64,000 bases of DNA from Azotimanducus chitobiosivorans (lineage in GTDB: Bacteria > Pseudomonadota > Gammaproteobacteria > Pseudomonadales > Azotimanducaceae): NCBI GenBank assembly GCA_965200235.1, contig OZ241339.1, forward strand, positions 3,224,001 to 3,288,000, in the 5' to 3' direction. A program made the translations under genes and the position numbers. Under the pieces are notes generated by a model, which was given only the letters and a program-made list of their open reading frames with translations, ran no database searches and had not been told where the DNA came from. Shown here in pieces: positions 62,703 through 64,000 of the stretch. Numbering within the stretch: position 1 is the first letter of the stretch; each line of letters starts with the position of its first letter.

Positions 62703-63587
62703 ATGAAGTTTACGATCCCCCTCATTCTTGCCATGCTCGTCTCCGGCGGGTTGTCCGCAGACATGCTTGACCCGCAGGACCCGCGCGACGCCCTCACCAT
62801 ACAGCGCAAGGTCTTGTGTTCGACTATCGATGGCGAACCTACCACGTTCTGGTGGGCTGGCGATGCCTATTCAAGGCGCCAAGGCGAGCGCGACAAGCTG
62901 CTTTTTCGCGTGGAAGGCATGAACATTCGCGCCTGCGTGACCGATAACCACCCCGAGCGCGGCCAAGGCTACCGCATGGTCTCGCGCGAACTTCTGATCT
63001 ACCGCGATGTCGAGACCGGCGAGGCGATCACGACTTGGAAGAATCCTTGGAGCGGCGAAGTGGTCGATGTGCTGCATGTTGCCAACGATCCCGTCAACCA
63101 CTCAGGATACGAGCGCAATCGCGACGGCAGCCCGTCCACATGGAGCGGCGTCATCACCGAAGGCCAGTGGCACATGAACATCACCGTGCCGCTCTTTTAT
63201 CCGAACCCGCTCGCATCGGCCTATCAGAAGCAAATTGGCGGCACCTATCACGCCACCGAAATGTTCAATTTCCTCGGCAAAGTCGATGATCTGCTCGATC
63301 CTGACACCACGACGGCGGCAAGGCAGGTGGGCTGGGCGCGCGTCTCCGACTGGCTGCCGTGGATGAACATGCAGGGACGCGAAGGCATCATCTACATGCA
63401 CACTGCCGGACTCAGATTATCGTCGTGGGATGCCTTGCCGGAGCGCATGAAAGAGGAGATCGAAACCTACTATCCAGACTACAAGCGCCCGCCGCCGCTC
63501 GATGATGATCGCGTCAACGTGACAAGCTGGATGTACTATCAGCGCGTGACCGAAGGCACGGAAGTGGCGCCTGATCGGGGCGAATAG
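62703..63587 (+). CDS. Exported DUF1838 family protein
   Basis: 294 residues with a signal peptide (TIPLILAMLVSGGLSADM). Body motifs LFRVEGMNIRACV, GEAITTWKNPWSGEVVDVLHV and QGREGIIYMHTAGLRLSSWD fit DUF1838, a family of unknown function. ATG 62703 with TTAAGGA upstream. Paired with the amine oxidase gene; a family-A MITE lies 6 nt after its stop. Confidence 0.75.
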   Translation: MKFTIPLILAMLVSGGLSADMLDPQDPRDALTIQRKVLCSTIDGEPTTFWWAGDAYSRRQGERDKLLFRVEGMNIRACVTDNHPERGQGYRMVSRELLIYRDVETGEAITTWKNPWSGEVVDVLHVANDPVNHSGYERNRDGSPSTWSGVITEGQWHMNITVPLFYPNPLASAYQKQIGGTYHATEMFNFLGKVDDLLDPDTTTAARQVGWARVSDWLPWMNMQGREGIIYMHTAGLRLSSWDALPERMKEEIETYYPDYKRPPPLDDDRVNVTSWMYYQRVTEGTEVAPDRGE

Positions 63588-63592
63588 TCCTA

Positions 63593-63866
63593 GTGTCCTG
63601 TCCCATAAATAAGTGTGGGTTCAGCGCGCAGGAGAAGGGCTGTGGCAAGGCGCGTTCCGCAGGCAATACTTTGCCGTATTGCCAAGGGACGCATCATCAC
63701 ATGGGACTGGGCCACAGCCCTTCTCCTGCGCGCCCTTCGGGAGTGGGCACAATCGCCGAAGGCTGCGTTACAGCCCTTGGCAATATGCCCGAATTCCCTG
63801 CGGACTGCGCCTTGCCGTCGGCGATTGTGCTCACTCTGAATCACACTTATTTATGGGACAGGACAC
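63593..63866. mobile_element. MITE (family A), second full copy
   Basis: 274 bp flanked by TA (63591-63592, 63867-63868) with the same perfect 25-bp ends (63593-63617/63842-63866) and the same two inner inverted pairs as the 36044 copy. It differs by an 11-base-longer apical segment (CATCATCACATGGGACTGG against CAACGTGG) and a few substitutions. No gene inside. Confidence 0.9.
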
Positions 63867-64000
63867 TAGTCCAAGGTAAATCCGCACTGCACCCAGCGCA
63901 GGTTGATGCCGACGCGCTTCGCGTGCGGATTGGCCCAAGAATACGCGAGCGTCTTGCCTGTGGCTTCCTCAATGATGCCGAGCTTGAGCACAGACGTGCG
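63866..64000 (-). CDS. C-terminal end of an unidentified protein
   Basis: 44 codons on the minus strand, open to the window edge: SVLKLGIIEEATGKTLAYSW, ANPHAKRVGINLRWVQCGF and TLD, then TAG. The stop codon consists of the TA target site and the first base of the adjoining MITE, so the insertion may have trimmed or replaced the original end. No family recognised from this fragment. Confidence 0.5.
   Translation of the reverse strand, partial: RTSVLKLGIIEEATGKTLAYSWANPHAKRVGINLRWVQCGFTLD

Overview
The window comes from a moderately GC-rich gammaproteobacterium. The evidence is the 16S rRNA gene, a DsbB/GshA/YhdP/TldD/PmbA gene set, the rpoN-hpf-ptsN-HPr and kdsC-lptCAB orders, a tmRNA with tag ANDENYALAA, and the order erpA - M23 peptidase - tyrS - 16S, which resembles the Pseudomonas tyrS-rrn neighbourhood. 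Genus cannot be told by eye. Gene remnants and miniature transposons suggest an eroding, possibly host-associated genome; that is inference.

Layout. 1-4.1 kb: end of an NCS1 permease, then dihydropyrimidinase, beta-ureidopropionase and a GabD-like aldehyde dehydrogenase, a reductive pyrimidine (or hydantoin) catabolic operon. 4.3-12 kb: a DUF429-DUF433 fusion, thioredoxin, a deleted hemB remnant, dsbB, a quinone oxidoreductase, gshA, pckA, cysQ and tesB. 13-15 kb: hairpin-rich DNA, a secreted protein of unknown role, a G15 tract and the tmRNA. 15.3-24.6 kb: mreBCD, yhdP, tldD and pmbA, with a small element between the last two. 24.7-36.4 kb: a minus-strand run of adenosine kinase-like gene, dksA, gluQ, pcnB, yrbG, kdsC, lptCAB, rpoN, hpf, ptsN, HPr and mgtE, headed by a hemL remnant that is itself interrupted by a MITE. 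36.7-42 kb: erpA, M23 peptidase, tyrS and a 16S gene with no tRNA or 23S behind it. 42.3-48 kb: a GPH symporter, LacI regulator and two glycoside hydrolases. 48-48.5 kb: a dead MNT-HepT module.

48.9-60.8 kb is the most unusual stretch: about a dozen co-oriented, often overlapping genes for small membrane proteins, lipoproteins, an OmpA-type protein, a four-helix membrane protein, LemA, a 1057-residue subtilase/vWA lipoprotein, a YccF-type protein and a PPC-domain protein. It has internal duplications and starts behind a C22 tract and strong hairpins. It looks like an uncharacterised cell-envelope system. 60.8-64 kb: a second MITE family, a Tat-exported flavin amine oxidase, a DUF1838 protein, another MITE copy and the end of an unidentified gene.

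Main observations: two tetrapyrrole-pathway genes (hemB, hemL) are both broken; a MITE family with TA target duplications is predicted to fold as a three-way junction and touches coding ends at all three copies; the 16S gene is not linked to a 23S; and the envelope cluster has no function I can assign.
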